DNA from: Nostoc sp. TH1S01
Lineage (GTDB): Bacteria > Cyanobacteriota > Cyanobacteriia > Cyanobacteriales > Nostocaceae
Assembly (NCBI GenBank): GCA_018993265.1
Contig: JAGKSW010000062.1
Span: 1-44,676, forward strand
DNA: 44,676 nt
Reading direction: 5' to 3'
Positions 24,490-32,366 of the stretch are shown in pieces; within the stretch, counting starts at the first letter, position 1, and the number at the start of each line of letters is the position of its first letter. A program made the translations under genes and the position numbers. A model generated the notes under the pieces. It was not told the origin of the DNA. It saw only the letters and a list, made by a program, of their open reading frames with translations, and made no database searches.

Positions 24490-24530
24490 AACTGGTCATA
24501 ATCCATTAAAGTCGCTTTTCCCTCAGCAAT
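24486..24530 (-). pseudogene. Severed C-terminal codons of the antitoxin
   Basis: Fourteen codons plus TGA (IAEGKATLMDYDQL) that belong to the antitoxin gene at 24626-24814 but are separated from it by the 93-bp MITE. If the element and one copy of TTCTT are removed, the frame reads continuously ...AKQE-IAEGKATLMDYDQL-stop, giving a 76-residue protein of the usual type. Without that context this stretch would not be recognisable as coding. Confidence 0.75.
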
Positions 24531-24535
24531 TTCTT

Positions 24536-24628
24536 TAGGAATTACGCACAGCCTACGGAAAATCGAACCACAGAGACACAGAATTCACGGACAAATGAGA
24601 GTTTGAGAGTTTTTTTGCGTAAGTCCTA
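24536..24628. mobile_element. 93-bp MITE inserted in the antitoxin gene, TTCTT duplication
   Basis: Inverted ends TAGGAATTACGCA (24536-24548, one change) and TGCGTAAGTCCTA (24616-24628), flanked by TTCTT at 24531-24535 and 24629-24633. Reversed, its left part (GCAAAAAAACTCTCAAACTC) and right part (CGATTTTCCGTAGGCTGTGCG) match the outer parts of the 789-953 element. On the minus strand the first triplet of the element, TAG, now stops the antitoxin gene. Confidence 0.88.
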
Positions 24629-24814
24629 TTCTTGTTTAGCTTGTTTAGCCGCAGCAATCAATTTTGATTTAGTTCCTTTAAAAGCACTATTCCATCTCAT
24701 CTCATCTTGCAATTCATCAATGTACTCTCGCAGATGTTCTGCAATGCGGTCTTGTACCTCAATCGGTAAATATTCCATCATTTTGACTACAGTAGTAATT
24801 GCTGTTGATGACAT
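24626..24814 (-). pseudogene. Antitoxin gene truncated by a MITE (62 of 76 codons remain in frame)
   Basis: A 62-residue product MSSTAITTVVKMMEYLPIEV... with two amphipathic helices (EVQDRIAEHLREYIDELQDEM and KSKLIAAAKQAKQ), the form of a common cyanobacterial type II antitoxin. Its stop codon TAG is the first triplet of the inserted MITE. The last 14 codons survive beyond the element at 24486-24530. The N-terminal DNA-binding or dimer part may still be made, but the C-terminal toxin-contact tail is lost. The cognate toxin is itself truncated, so the module is dead. ATG start. Confidence 0.8.
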
Positions 24815-24930
24815 AATGTATGGTTTTTATGCAATGCTTTGATTTTAAACTAACACGAAATGCTTACTTCTACTCCTCTTTGCACCTATGCGTCTCTGCG
24901 TGAGATAAATCTTACCGCGATTCAATATTT

Positions 24931-25611
24931 TTACTCAATTACTGTGGATGATTTTGCTAATTGTTCTCTTACCCATTGCCGTACATAACGAATTAAACTT
25001 GTTTCCCCCATTGTTAAACTTAATTCTAAAAACTTCATCAGCACAGCAGCATTAAAGATTGGCAATGCTAATGAAATTTCACAAGGTTGATACTCTTCAT
25101 TAACTAAACTGCAAATTGTCAAAGTCTCACAATCGAAACGCCATACTTCTGGTACTTTCAGTGCCGCATAAATCCCCATTCGATTTATAGAACTGCTGGT
25201 ATTATCAACCTCAATTGCTAAATCTGGGGGCGGATCAATTGTTAAATCTATGACATCTTTACCGCGCACAGCTAATTCATTTTGAATGTAATAACACTCA
25301 TCTGGTTCTAAACCCTTGCGTAAATCTTCCCGCGTCCAAGTTGTAGAACCTAAACTGCGAATTTCTATTCCTAATTCTTCTGTCGTTACTTCAACAAAGC
25401 GACCAAGTAATTTCTTAAAAGTTTCATGGGGTGGTAGAGGCATGAGTATTTCTAAAGTTCCGTTATCATAAGTCAGTTTGGTTCCTGGTTGTGATTCTAA
25501 ATCTCGCACCAAATTTTGATAGGTGTCCCATTGAATGCCGTGCAGTATGGTTATATTTTGGGGTGGGAATGTTTCAGCTAAAGTTGTATTAGCAGCGATC
25601 GCATTATTCAT
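24931..25611 (-). CDS. Uma2 family (DUF820) PD-(D/E)XK endonuclease-like protein
   Basis: A 226-residue member of the Uma2 family, which is greatly expanded in cyanobacteria. It shows the restriction-endonuclease-like core: GTKLTYDNGTLEILMPLPPHE (about 43-63), EPDECYYI (about 121-128) and PPPDLAIEVDNTS (147-159), whose D and E-x-D residues are the expected metal-binding positions, then the usual KVPEVWRFD strand. Function in the cell is unproven; a nuclease or mobile-element link is inferred from the fold. It has a strong Shine-Dalgarno (AGGAG, about 6 nt before ATG) and follows the J-domain gene by 24 bp, so it may be cotranscribed with cysK and the J protein. Confidence 0.88.
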   Translation of the reverse strand: MNNAIAANTTLAETFPPQNITILHGIQWDTYQNLVRDLESQPGTKLTYDNGTLEILMPLPPHETFKKLLGRFVEVTTEELGIEIRSLGSTTWTREDLRKGLEPDECYYIQNELAVRGKDVIDLTIDPPPDLAIEVDNTSSSINRMGIYAALKVPEVWRFDCETLTICSLVNEEYQPCEISLALPIFNAAVLMKFLELSLTMGETSLIRYVRQWVREQLAKSSTVIE

Positions 25612-25635
25612 ACTTTTCTCCTTTAGCTATCAATA

Positions 25636-26325
25636 TCAAATTACAGAATCTTGGGCTTCGTAGTATAACCTGGTCGCTATCCGAAACATTTCTTGCCCGG
25701 TGTGCAGATAGCGATCGTCATAGTTCATGGGAAAGTATGCCAATTCTTCTATGCCATCGGCTACTTGATTGAGGCTGTAGTAAAGATGCGCCGCAGTTCT
25801 GGCTAAACTAGGGGGATTAGGCAGAGATCGAAAGATAACTTGAGCTTGTTTAATTTCTTCTCGACAAGTATCTAAATATTCCTGAAATTCTTCTAATAAT
25901 TGATCATCAAAAGGATCGGCGGCTAATTGCTCAATTTGCTCTTCTAAAGAATCAAGCACTTCACCAAGAATGCTGTTAACTGGTTGATAAATTAAACGTA
26001 GCCATTCTTCGACTTGTTCATCAGCGTTTTTACCTGATTGCCGTGTGGCTTGGTAATGTTTTTGCGCCGATGCTACCCGTTGTTGGCGATTTTGAGATTC
26101 ATCCTGCAATTTTTGGTCATAGTCAAGACGACTTTGGGTATCACCTAAGACTTCATAGGCAGCATTGATGCGGATAATTTCATCTTTATCGGCTGTTTGT
26201 TGATTGCTATCAGGATGAAATAATTTTACCAAGCGGCGATAAGCTTGTTTAATCTCCGCTTGGCTGGCATCACGATGAATTTTGAGAGTTTCGTAGTGGT
26301 TCTCGGTGTGTTTGGAGTTAACCAT
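25636..26325 (-). CDS. J-domain protein (DnaJ-like, type III)
   Basis: A 229-residue co-chaperone with an N-terminal J domain (about 9-70: YETLKIHRDASQAEIKQAYRR, HPD at 37-39, AAYEVLGDTQSRLDYD) that should stimulate Hsp70 (DnaK) ATPase. The rest is a helical region (ESQNRQQRVASAQKHYQ onward) without the Gly/Phe or zinc-finger regions of canonical DnaJ. The C-terminal half is acidic and helical (EQIEQLAADPFDDQLLEEF) with a conserved-looking aromatic end. It follows cysK by 15 bp on the same strand and is probably cotranscribed with it. The client is unknown. Confidence 0.9.
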   Translation of the reverse strand: MVNSKHTENHYETLKIHRDASQAEIKQAYRRLVKLFHPDSNQQTADKDEIIRINAAYEVLGDTQSRLDYDQKLQDESQNRQQRVASAQKHYQATRQSGKNADEQVEEWLRLIYQPVNSILGEVLDSLEEQIEQLAADPFDDQLLEEFQEYLDTCREEIKQAQVIFRSLPNPPSLARTAAHLYYSLNQVADGIEELAYFPMNYDDRYLHTGQEMFRIATRLYYEAQDSVI

Positions 26326-26340
26326 TAGTCTAAGTGATTG

Positions 26341-27303
26341 TTAGCTGACGCTGGTAGTTATTTTTGCTTCCAGGTCTTGGAACAACGGTGTACTTAAATA
26401 CCTTTCGCCAAAACTGGGCTGAATCATGACAATTAAGCGTCCTGCGTTTTCTGGGCGTTGGGCAACCTTAATTGCAGCGCATAAAGCCGCACCGCTAGAA
26501 ATTCCCGATAATAGACCTTCTTCTCTAGCTAACCGTCGTCCATAGTCGATCGCTTCTTCATCAGTAACAGTAATTACTTCATCAATAAACTTCATCTTTA
26601 AGACTTGCGGAATAAACCCTGCACCAATCCCTTGAATTTTGTGCGCCCCTGGTTGTCCGCCTGATAAGACTGGGCTATTGGCTGGTTCAACTGCGATCAC
26701 CCGAAAACTTGGTTTCCGTGCTTTTAGAACTTCTGCTACACCAGTAATCGTACCACCTGTACCCACTCCAGCCACAATCATATCTACCTGACCATCCGTA
26801 TCTTCCCAAATTTCTTCGGCGGTTGTTTCTCGATGGATTTTGGCATTTGCTGGATTGCGAAATTGCTGCAACATGTATGCGTGTGGTGTGGTACTAACTA
26901 TTTCCTGGGCGCGGCGAATCGCACCACCCATACCCTCAAGTCCCGCAGTCAATTCTAACTCTGCCCCATAAGCTCGTAACATCGCCCGCCGTTCGTTACT
27001 CATGGTATCGGGCATTGTCAAAATTAATCGATAACCCTTAGCGGCTGCTACCATTGCTAGAGCAATTCCGGTATTCCCGGAAGTCGGTTCTACTAACACA
27101 GTCTTTCCAGGAGAAATCAATCCTTCTGCTTCGGCTGCATTAATCATGCTAATCCCAATGCGGTCTTTTACTGATGCCGATGGGTTCATGCTTTCCAGCT
27201 TGACTAGTATTTGTGCTACACATCCCTCTGCTTGCGGAATGCGATTTAATTGCACTAAGGGTGTACGACCGATAATTTCTGTGATGTTACGAGCAATTCG
27301 CAT
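26341..27303 (-). CDS. cysK: Cysteine synthase A (O-acetylserine sulfhydrylase)
   Basis: A 320-residue PLP enzyme that makes cysteine from O-acetylserine and sulfide. It shows [15 protein letters not shown] with the Schiff-base lysine K46, the substrate loop [10 protein letters not shown] (about 74-83), the phosphate-binding [16 protein letters not shown] (about 177-192), and [12 protein letters not shown] near the C-terminus. The region between Ile217 and Gly226, [10 protein letters not shown], is the usual CysK active-site loop. ATG start. It lies 87 bp downstream of an Rrf2-type regulator gene and 15 bp upstream of the J-domain gene, on the same strand. The gap to the regulator contains a long hairpin. 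Confidence 0.95.
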   Translation of the reverse strand: MRIARNITEIIGRTPLVQLNRIPQAEGCVAQILVKLESMNPSASVKDRIGISMINAAEAEGLISPGKTVLVEPTSGNTGIALAMVAAAKGYRLILTMPDTMSNERRAMLRAYGAELELTAGLEGMGGAIRRAQEIVSTTPHAYMLQQFRNPANAKIHRETTAEEIWEDTDGQVDMIVAGVGTGGTITGVAEVLKARKPSFRVIAVEPANSPVLSGGQPGAHKIQGIGAGFIPQVLKMKFIDEVITVTDEEAIDYGRRLAREEGLLSGISSGAALCAAIKVAQRPENAGRLIVMIQPSFGERYLSTPLFQDLEAKITTSVS

Positions 27304-27346
27304 AATATTTTTTGTTATTAATCAAAATTCAATAGTCAACAGTCAA

Positions 27347-27386
27347 TAGTCCCCAGTCAATAGTACAAACTATTGACTGGGGACTA
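27347..27386. repeat. 18-bp perfect hairpin between rrf2-like gene and cysK
   Basis: TAGTCCCCAGTCAATAGT (27347-27364) and ACTATTGACTGGGGACTA (27369-27386) pair perfectly around ACAA. It lies in the short gap between the regulator stop and the cysK start, next to a related direct repeat (AATAGTCAACAGTCAATAGT, 27331-27350). It could act as an attenuator or RNA-stability element. The same motif style is a frequent dispersed cyanobacterial repeat, so a mobile origin is possible. Confidence 0.6.
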
Positions 27387-27390
27387 ATAA

Positions 27391-27828
27391 CTAAATGTAG
27401 TACATGATGTCTAGCTGTTTGCGGGCATCTCTTTTTTCACAAAGATCCTGAAGCGTATAGTTTTGTAAAACAGCATTTGCGGCTAGGCAGGCTTCTTGCC
27501 AGACTTCATCTACAACGGCACTATCTACGCTTTTAATATTGGAAGTTTCTTCGCTCACACGCACATCTAAGCCTTCTAAGCATTCTAAAACTTCATATAT
27601 CGTAATTTTCCAAGGTTCTTTCGACAACAGATAGCCACCTTTAGAGCCGCGTTGACTCTTGATGATACCCCCGCGTCTCAAAGTTGCCAGAAGTTGTTCT
27701 AAATAGCGATCGGGTATGTTTTGTTGAGCCGCGATTTGCCGAATTTGCATCGGTTCGCCGTTTTCATAATGAGTTGCCATCTCGATGAGGGCTAGAATAG
27801 CGTACTCTGATTTACACGATAGTTCCAC
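27391..27828 (-). CDS. Rrf2-family regulator, CymR-like
   Basis: A 145-residue winged-helix protein of the Rrf2 family: MELSCKSEYAILALIEMA (helix 1), IRQIAAQQNIPDRYLEQLLATL (recognition region, 29-50), then SQRGSKGGYLLSK (58-70), the wing. The cysteine cluster that holds the [2Fe-2S] centre in IscR (near residues 92-106) is absent; only C83 and C114 occur there. It therefore resembles CymR-type cysteine-metabolism regulators more than IscR, and cysK lies directly downstream, which fits. GTG start at 27826-27828 without a clear ribosome-binding site. The upstream region carries a heptamer repeat. Regulation of cysK is inferred from position. Confidence 0.85.
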   Translation of the reverse strand: MELSCKSEYAILALIEMATHYENGEPMQIRQIAAQQNIPDRYLEQLLATLRRGGIIKSQRGSKGGYLLSKEPWKITIYEVLECLEGLDVRVSEETSNIKSVDSAVVDEVWQEACLAANAVLQNYTLQDLCEKRDARKQLDIMYYI

Positions 27829-27851
27829 AGGCGGTAATTAAATTTGAAGTT

Positions 27852-27879
27852 TGAAGTATGAAGTATGAAGTATGAAGTA
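27852..27879. repeat. Heptamer tandem repeat (TGAAGTA)4
   Basis: Four perfect copies of TGAAGTA, preceded by one variant (TGAAGTT, 27845-27851) and followed by a partial copy. Short tandemly repeated heptamers of this kind are a known feature of heterocystous cyanobacteria. It lies 24 bp upstream of the rrf2-like start, in its promoter region. Confidence 0.85.
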
Positions 27880-28077
27880 TGAAAGATAATACTTCACGCT
27901 TCTTTTAGTATACTCCGGTTAATTGCTGGGGTTTTTGGATTACTACGATTAACCTGGAATCAGGGATGATAAAAGTTGAGGTGCGATCGCCACATCACAC
28001 AAATCAAATACTGACGCAACATCAATAACACTGCATCAGTCTCAATAATTAGCTACAAGTCTTTGGGAATGTGAGGA

Positions 28078-28623
28078 ATGTCAAATCTTGTCAAACGCCA
28101 ATCTCGTCAACTCAAAAAACGCCGCCCTTTTGGTTTAGTGTTGGTAATTTTGGCTTGGAGTCTGGTTATGGGTTGGCTATTTGCTTCAGCAACTAGTGTT
28201 TACAGTGCTACACCCACTTCCGAAATCGGCACAGTTGATGTTATCCCGGCTCAGTACGATTTAGGACAAGAACTATACATAGAAAATTGTTCTAAATGCC
28301 ATATTGCCCTTCCACCACAAGTTTTACCCATCCAAACTTGGAAAAATCTGCTGGAAGACTCCCAACACTACGGCGTGCAACTCCAGCCATTAGTTGATCC
28401 TCCCCGGATTCTTGTCTGGAGATATCTTTCTACGTTTTCCCGCACCCAACTCAAAGACGAAGAAACACCCTATCGCGTCAACAAATCTCGTTTCTTTAAA
28501 GCTTTGCATCCTAAAGTTGATTTACCACGTCCAGTGCAAATCAGTGGCTGTGTTAGCTGTCATCCTGGTGCAGAACAATATAATTTTCGTCGTCTTGCTT
28601 CCGAATGGGAAAATTCTAATTAA
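28078..28623 (+). CDS. Diheme c-type cytochrome (DHC-like), membrane-anchored or secreted
   Basis: A 181-residue protein with a basic N-terminus, a hydrophobic helix (about 19-38: GLVLVILAWSLVMGWLFASA) that is a signal peptide or anchor, and two c-type haem sites, CSKCH (71-75) and CVSCH (158-162), about 83 residues apart. This matches small diheme cytochromes of the DHC type. It should sit on the periplasmic or lumenal side and carry electrons; the partner is unknown. Distal methionine or histidine ligands cannot be assigned from sequence alone (H144 in KALHPKVDL is one candidate). Start ATG at 28078, with GAGG very close upstream, so the ribosome-binding site is not ideal. Monocistronic. 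Confidence 0.85.
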   Translation: MSNLVKRQSRQLKKRRPFGLVLVILAWSLVMGWLFASATSVYSATPTSEIGTVDVIPAQYDLGQELYIENCSKCHIALPPQVLPIQTWKNLLEDSQHYGVQLQPLVDPPRILVWRYLSTFSRTQLKDEETPYRVNKSRFFKALHPKVDLPRPVQISGCVSCHPGAEQYNFRRLASEWENSN

Positions 28624-28696
28624 TGGGGAACAGAGAACAGCGAATAGGGAACAGGAACTGGGGATTTAAGCCCCCATCAAGACTTACCACCTATAG

Positions 28697-29029
28697 GTGA
28701 GGGCTCATGTCTCCCCATACTCTCCGCGCCTTTGCGCCTTTGCGCGAAACAAAACCACATCCCACAACACTCAACGCAGAAAATTTCCTGACACTTCCAC
28801 CTCAAAACCTGAAGTTTCACCCTTGGAACCTCAACGTTCGAGTAAAAAGGCTGAAACTTTACCCTCAGAACTTGAATGTTCACCCTTGGAACTTCAACGT
28901 TCGAGCAAAAAGGCTGAAACTTCACCCTCAGAACTCGAACATTTGACTACATACGAAAATCTTTGGATTTTGGGTGGCGCTGTCACTTTATCCAACCTAC
29001 TATTTTTTGCAGAAATTGATCAGGTGTAA
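28697..29029 (+). CDS. Possible 110-aa protein with 21-aa tandem repeats and a C-terminal helix
   Basis: A GTG-started frame of 110 codons that spans two 63-bp tandem repeats and so contains two near-identical 21-residue segments (SPLEPQRSSKKAETLPSELEC and SPLELQRSSKKAETSPSELEH style), followed by a hydrophobic helix ENLWILGGAVTLSNLLFFAE. The repeats differ at both silent and changing positions, so there is no strong sign of coding selection. The N-terminal part comes from a dispersed repeat (CGCCTTTGCGCCTTTGCG). It may be a real small membrane protein with a repeat linker, or a chance frame; I favour neither strongly. Confidence 0.3.
   Translation: MRAHVSPYSPRLCAFARNKTTSHNTQRRKFPDTSTSKPEVSPLEPQRSSKKAETLPSELECSPLELQRSSKKAETSPSELEHLTTYENLWILGGAVTLSNLLFFAEIDQV
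28795..28943. repeat. 63-bp tandem repeat with 23-bp sub-repeats
   Basis: Two direct copies, 28818-28880 and 28881-28943, begin CACCCTTGGAAC and differ at about nine positions. Each holds two versions of a motif of the form TTCACCCTTGGAACCTCAA..GTT: 28816-28838, 28858-28880, 28879-28901 and 28921-28943, with CGAG(T/C)AAAAAGGCTGAAAC as spacer. A fifth, weaker copy is at 28795-28816. It is not CRISPR-like, because the spacers are themselves repeated. Confidence 0.75.
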
Positions 29030-29354
29030 TATTTATCTTCACCTACACCCTTATACCCTTACACCCAGAAGGCTGATTACCAGACACGATATCATGGGGG
29101 CGATCGCTACTCGACTATGGTCGGAGTTCACTGCTTCAGATTCGAGCGAAATGATAGTATTAATAGAGTTTCAATATCAAACGTAAAATCAAACTAAATC
29201 TTTTAGTAGATTTATTTCATCTACGTTTTTTGTGATTTTGAGTGAATTTTCATTTCCTACCCATCTGCAATTAAGAAAGCTGGGTTAGGTTAAATTCTTA
29301 TAATCAATACCAAAGCTATATTTCCCATCCCCTTGATTTAGTTCCATAACCGCC

Positions 29355-32150
29355 ATGTTAAAACTCTTGTTGGGCGATCCCAACGCTCGTAAGCTGAAAA
29401 AATACCAACCTTACATCACGGAAATTAATCTCTTAGAGGAAGAAATTAAAGCTCTCTCTGATGAGGAATTAAAAGGTAAAACCGGAGAATTCCAACAGCG
29501 TCTCGCTAAAGGCGAAACTTTGGATGACATCTTACCAGAAGCCTTTGCCGTGGTGAGAGAAGCAGGACGGCGAGTCTTAGGGTTGCGGCACTTTGATGTC
29601 CAGATGTTAGGCGGTATCATCCTGCACACTGGGCAAATTGCGGAAATGAAAACTGGGGAAGGTAAAACCCTGGTAGCAACCTTGCCCAGTTATTTAAATG
29701 CTCTCACGGGTAAAGGTGTACATGTCGTGACGGTGAACGATTACCTCGCTCGTCGGGACGCAGAGTGGATGGGACAGGTGCATCGCTTCTTAGGGTTGAG
29801 TGTGGGACTAATTCAGGCAACGATGACTCCCAGTGAACGCCAGAAGAATTACGAATGCGATATTACTTACGTTACCAATAGTGAAGTCGGCTTTGACTAC
29901 CTGCGCGACAACATGGCCACTTCAATGGCTGATGTGGTGCAACGTCCGTTTAACTATTGTGTCATCGACGAAGTAGACTCGATTCTCATTGATGAAGCAC
30001 GGACACCACTGATTATTTCTGGTCAGGTAGAAAGACCAACAGAAAAATACTTACAAGCTGCGGAAATTGCTCTAACTCTGCAAAAAGATGACCATTACGA
30101 GGTAGATGAAAAAGCTCGTAACGTGTTGTTGACCGATGAAGGCTTTGCGGAAGCAGAACAGTTATTAGGTGTCACAGATTTATTTGACCCGGAAGATCCT
30201 TGGGCGCATTTTGTGTTTAATGCCATTAAAGCCAAAGAACTGTTCTTAAAGGATGTCAATTACATCGTCCGTAATGGCGAAGTGGTAATTGTCGATGAAT
30301 TTACCGGACGGGTGTTACCGGGAAGACGCTGGAGTGATGGTTTGCACCAAGCCATTGAAGCCAAAGAACACGTAGAAATTCAGCCAGAAACCCAGACTTT
30401 AGCGACAATTACTTACCAAAACTTGTTCTTGCTGTATCCCAAATTAGGCGGAATGACGGGAACAGCGAAGACCGAAGAAGCTGAGTTTGAAAAGATTTAC
30501 AAACTAGAAGTGAGTGTCATTCCGACAAACAGAGTCAGAAGACGACAAGATTTGTCGGATATGGTCTTTAAGACAGAGGCGGGTAAATGGCAAGCGATCG
30601 CTAGAGAATGTGCCGAAATGCACGAACTTGGTCGCCCTGTACTCGTAGGAACCACTAGTGTAGAAAAGTCAGAATATCTTAGTCAACTGCTGAAACAAGG
30701 CGGCATTCCCCACGAATTGCTCAACGCTAGACCAGAGAACGTGGAACGGGAAGCGGAAATTGTCGCACAGGCAGGACGCAGAGGTGCTGTTACCATTGCG
30801 ACAAACATGGCGGGTCGAGGTACAGACATCATCCTCGGCGGTAACTCTGAATACATGGCGCGGTTGAAATTGCGGGAATATTTCATGCCGCGCATCGTCC
30901 AGCCCGAAGACGAAGATGTGTTTGGCATCCAAAGGGCCAGCGGTAGTATGCCTAGTGGACATGGCGGTGGTCAAGGTTTTACACCTGGGAAAAAAGTCAA
31001 AACTTGGAAAGCTTCACCAGAAATCTTCCCCACCCAACTGTCAAAAGAAACAGAAAAATTGCTGAAAGAAGCAGTTGATTTTGCAGTGCGGGAATATGGC
31101 GATCGCAGTTTACCAGAACTAGAAGCTGAAGATAAAGTTGCGGTAGCTGCCGAAAAAGCACCCACCGCCGACCCAGTAATTCAAAGATTGCGGGAAGCTT
31201 ACAACCGGATCAAACATGAGTATGAACAGTTCACAGACAGCGAACACAATAACGTTGTCGAACTGGGTGGCCTGCACGTAATTGGCACAGAACGCCACGA
31301 GTCACGCCGCATTGACAACCAGTTGCGGGGACGTGCTGGTAGACAAGGCGACCCTGGTTCCACCAGATTCTTCCTCAGTTTAGAGGATAACTTGTTGCGG
31401 ATATTTGGTGGCGATCGCGTCGCTGGTTTAATGAACGCCTTCCAAGTCGAAGAAGATATGCCTATCGAGTCGGGAATGCTTACTCGCAGCTTAGAAGGCG
31501 CACAGAAAAAAGTCGAAACTTACTACTACGACATCCGTAAACAAGTATTTGAGTACGACGAGGTAATGAACAACCAACGTCGCGCCATCTACGCCGAACG
31601 TCGTCGGGTATTAGAAGGGCAAGACTTAAAAGAACAAGTCATCAAATACGCCGAAAAAACGATGGACGACATCGTTGACTACTACATCAACCCAGATTTG
31701 CCCTCAGAAGAATGGGAATTAGAAAAACTGGTTGAGAAAGTCAAAGAATTCGTCTACTTGCTCTCAGATATGCAAGCAAGTCAGCTAGAAGATATGTCTG
31801 TCACTGAGATTAAAGCATTCCTCCACGAACAAGTGCGAATTGCCTACGACATGAAAGAAGCGCAAATTGACCAAGTTCAACCCGGACTGATGCGCCAAGC
31901 CGAACGCTTCTTTATCTTGCAGCGCATTGATACCTTGTGGCGTGAACACCTGCAACAAATGGATGCTTTACGCGAGTCTGTAGGCTTGCGTGGTTATGGT
32001 CAAAAAGACCCGTTGATTGAATATAAGAGCGAAGGTTACGAACTATTCCTCGATATGATGGTCAACATCCGTCGAGATGTAGTTTACTCCTTGTTCATGT
32101 TCCAACCCCAGCCTCAGCCAATGGTGCAAACATCATCTGAAATGGTGTAG
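29355..32150 (+). CDS. secA: Preprotein translocase ATPase SecA
   Basis: A 931-residue SecA, the motor that drives preproteins through SecYEG at the plasma and thylakoid membranes. Walker A is [13 protein letters not shown] (GEGKT 101-105), followed by the DEAD-type [15 protein letters not shown]. The preprotein-crosslinking region is present, then [28 protein letters not shown], the arginine finger region [18 protein letters not shown], and the helical scaffold and wing domains. A cyanobacterial/plastid-type insertion ([20 protein letters not shown], about 534-553) lies before the second ATPase half. The C-terminal zinc/SecB-binding tail is absent, as usual in this group. ATG start at 29355. 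Single gene with a long upstream region. Confidence 0.97.
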   Translation: MLKLLLGDPNARKLKKYQPYITEINLLEEEIKALSDEELKGKTGEFQQRLAKGETLDDILPEAFAVVREAGRRVLGLRHFDVQMLGGIILHTGQIAEMKTGEGKTLVATLPSYLNALTGKGVHVVTVNDYLARRDAEWMGQVHRFLGLSVGLIQATMTPSERQKNYECDITYVTNSEVGFDYLRDNMATSMADVVQRPFNYCVIDEVDSILIDEARTPLIISGQVERPTEKYLQAAEIALTLQKDDHYEVDEKARNVLLTDEGFAEAEQLLGVTDLFDPEDPWAHFVFNAIKAKELFLKDVNYIVRNGEVVIVDEFTGRVLPGRRWSDGLHQAIEAKEHVEIQPETQTLATITYQNLFLLYPKLGGMTGTAKTEEAEFEKIYKLEVSVIPTNRVRRRQDLSDMVFKTEAGKWQAIARECAEMHELGRPVLVGTTSVEKSEYLSQLLKQGGIPHELLNARPENVEREAEIVAQAGRRGAVTIATNMAGRGTDIILGGNSEYMARLKLREYFMPRIVQPEDEDVFGIQRASGSMPSGHGGGQGFTPGKKVKTWKASPEIFPTQLSKETEKLLKEAVDFAVREYGDRSLPELEAEDKVAVAAEKAPTADPVIQRLREAYNRIKHEYEQFTDSEHNNVVELGGLHVIGTERHESRRIDNQLRGRAGRQGDPGSTRFFLSLEDNLLRIFGGDRVAGLMNAFQVEEDMPIESGMLTRSLEGAQKKVETYYYDIRKQVFEYDEVMNNQRRAIYAERRRVLEGQDLKEQVIKYAEKTMDDIVDYYINPDLPSEEWELEKLVEKVKEFVYLLSDMQASQLEDMSVTEIKAFLHEQVRIAYDMKEAQIDQVQPGLMRQAERFFILQRIDTLWREHLQQMDALRESVGLRGYGQKDPLIEYKSEGYELFLDMMVNIRRDVVYSLFMFQPQPQPMVQTSSEMV

Positions 32151-32170
32151 CAGAGTCATTAAATATCTCA

Positions 32171-32302
32171 CGCAAAGACGCAAAGGCAAGGCAGCGCGTT
32201 GCGGGGGTTCCCCTCGTTGTAGCGACTGCCGCGCAGAGAGTTTTCTGAGCGTCTTTGCGTTTAAATTTTAGTAGGGTGTGTTGTCGCGTAGCGCAACGCA
32301 CC
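32171..32302. repeat. Dispersed palindromic repeats downstream of secA
   Basis: An 11-bp inverted pair CGCAAAGACGC (32171-32181) and GCGTCTTTGCG (32249-32259) encloses a GC-rich centre. It is followed by a REP-like hairpin at 32275-32302 (GGTGTGTTGTCGC against GCGCAACGCACC, with one mismatch). Both kinds are common intergenic repeats in Nostoc-like genomes. They may also terminate the secA transcript. Confidence 0.6.
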
Positions 32303-32366
32303 AAACAAATCCAAAATATAAAATCTCAAATGGAATGAGTTACGATCGCTATTTTAATCATCTGGT

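Noticed and set aside
28677-28925. Minus-strand 82-codon frame through the 63-bp repeats
   Set aside because: Its repeated peptide is only the reverse reading of the DNA repeat; there is no independent coding evidence.
28795-28943. CRISPR array
   Set aside because: Intervals between the 23-bp motifs are themselves identical repeats and of two alternating sizes; no cas gene is near.
32095-32304. Minus-strand 69-codon frame over the secA 3' end and repeats
   Set aside because: It is formed from the secA antisense strand and dispersed repeats, with no domain.
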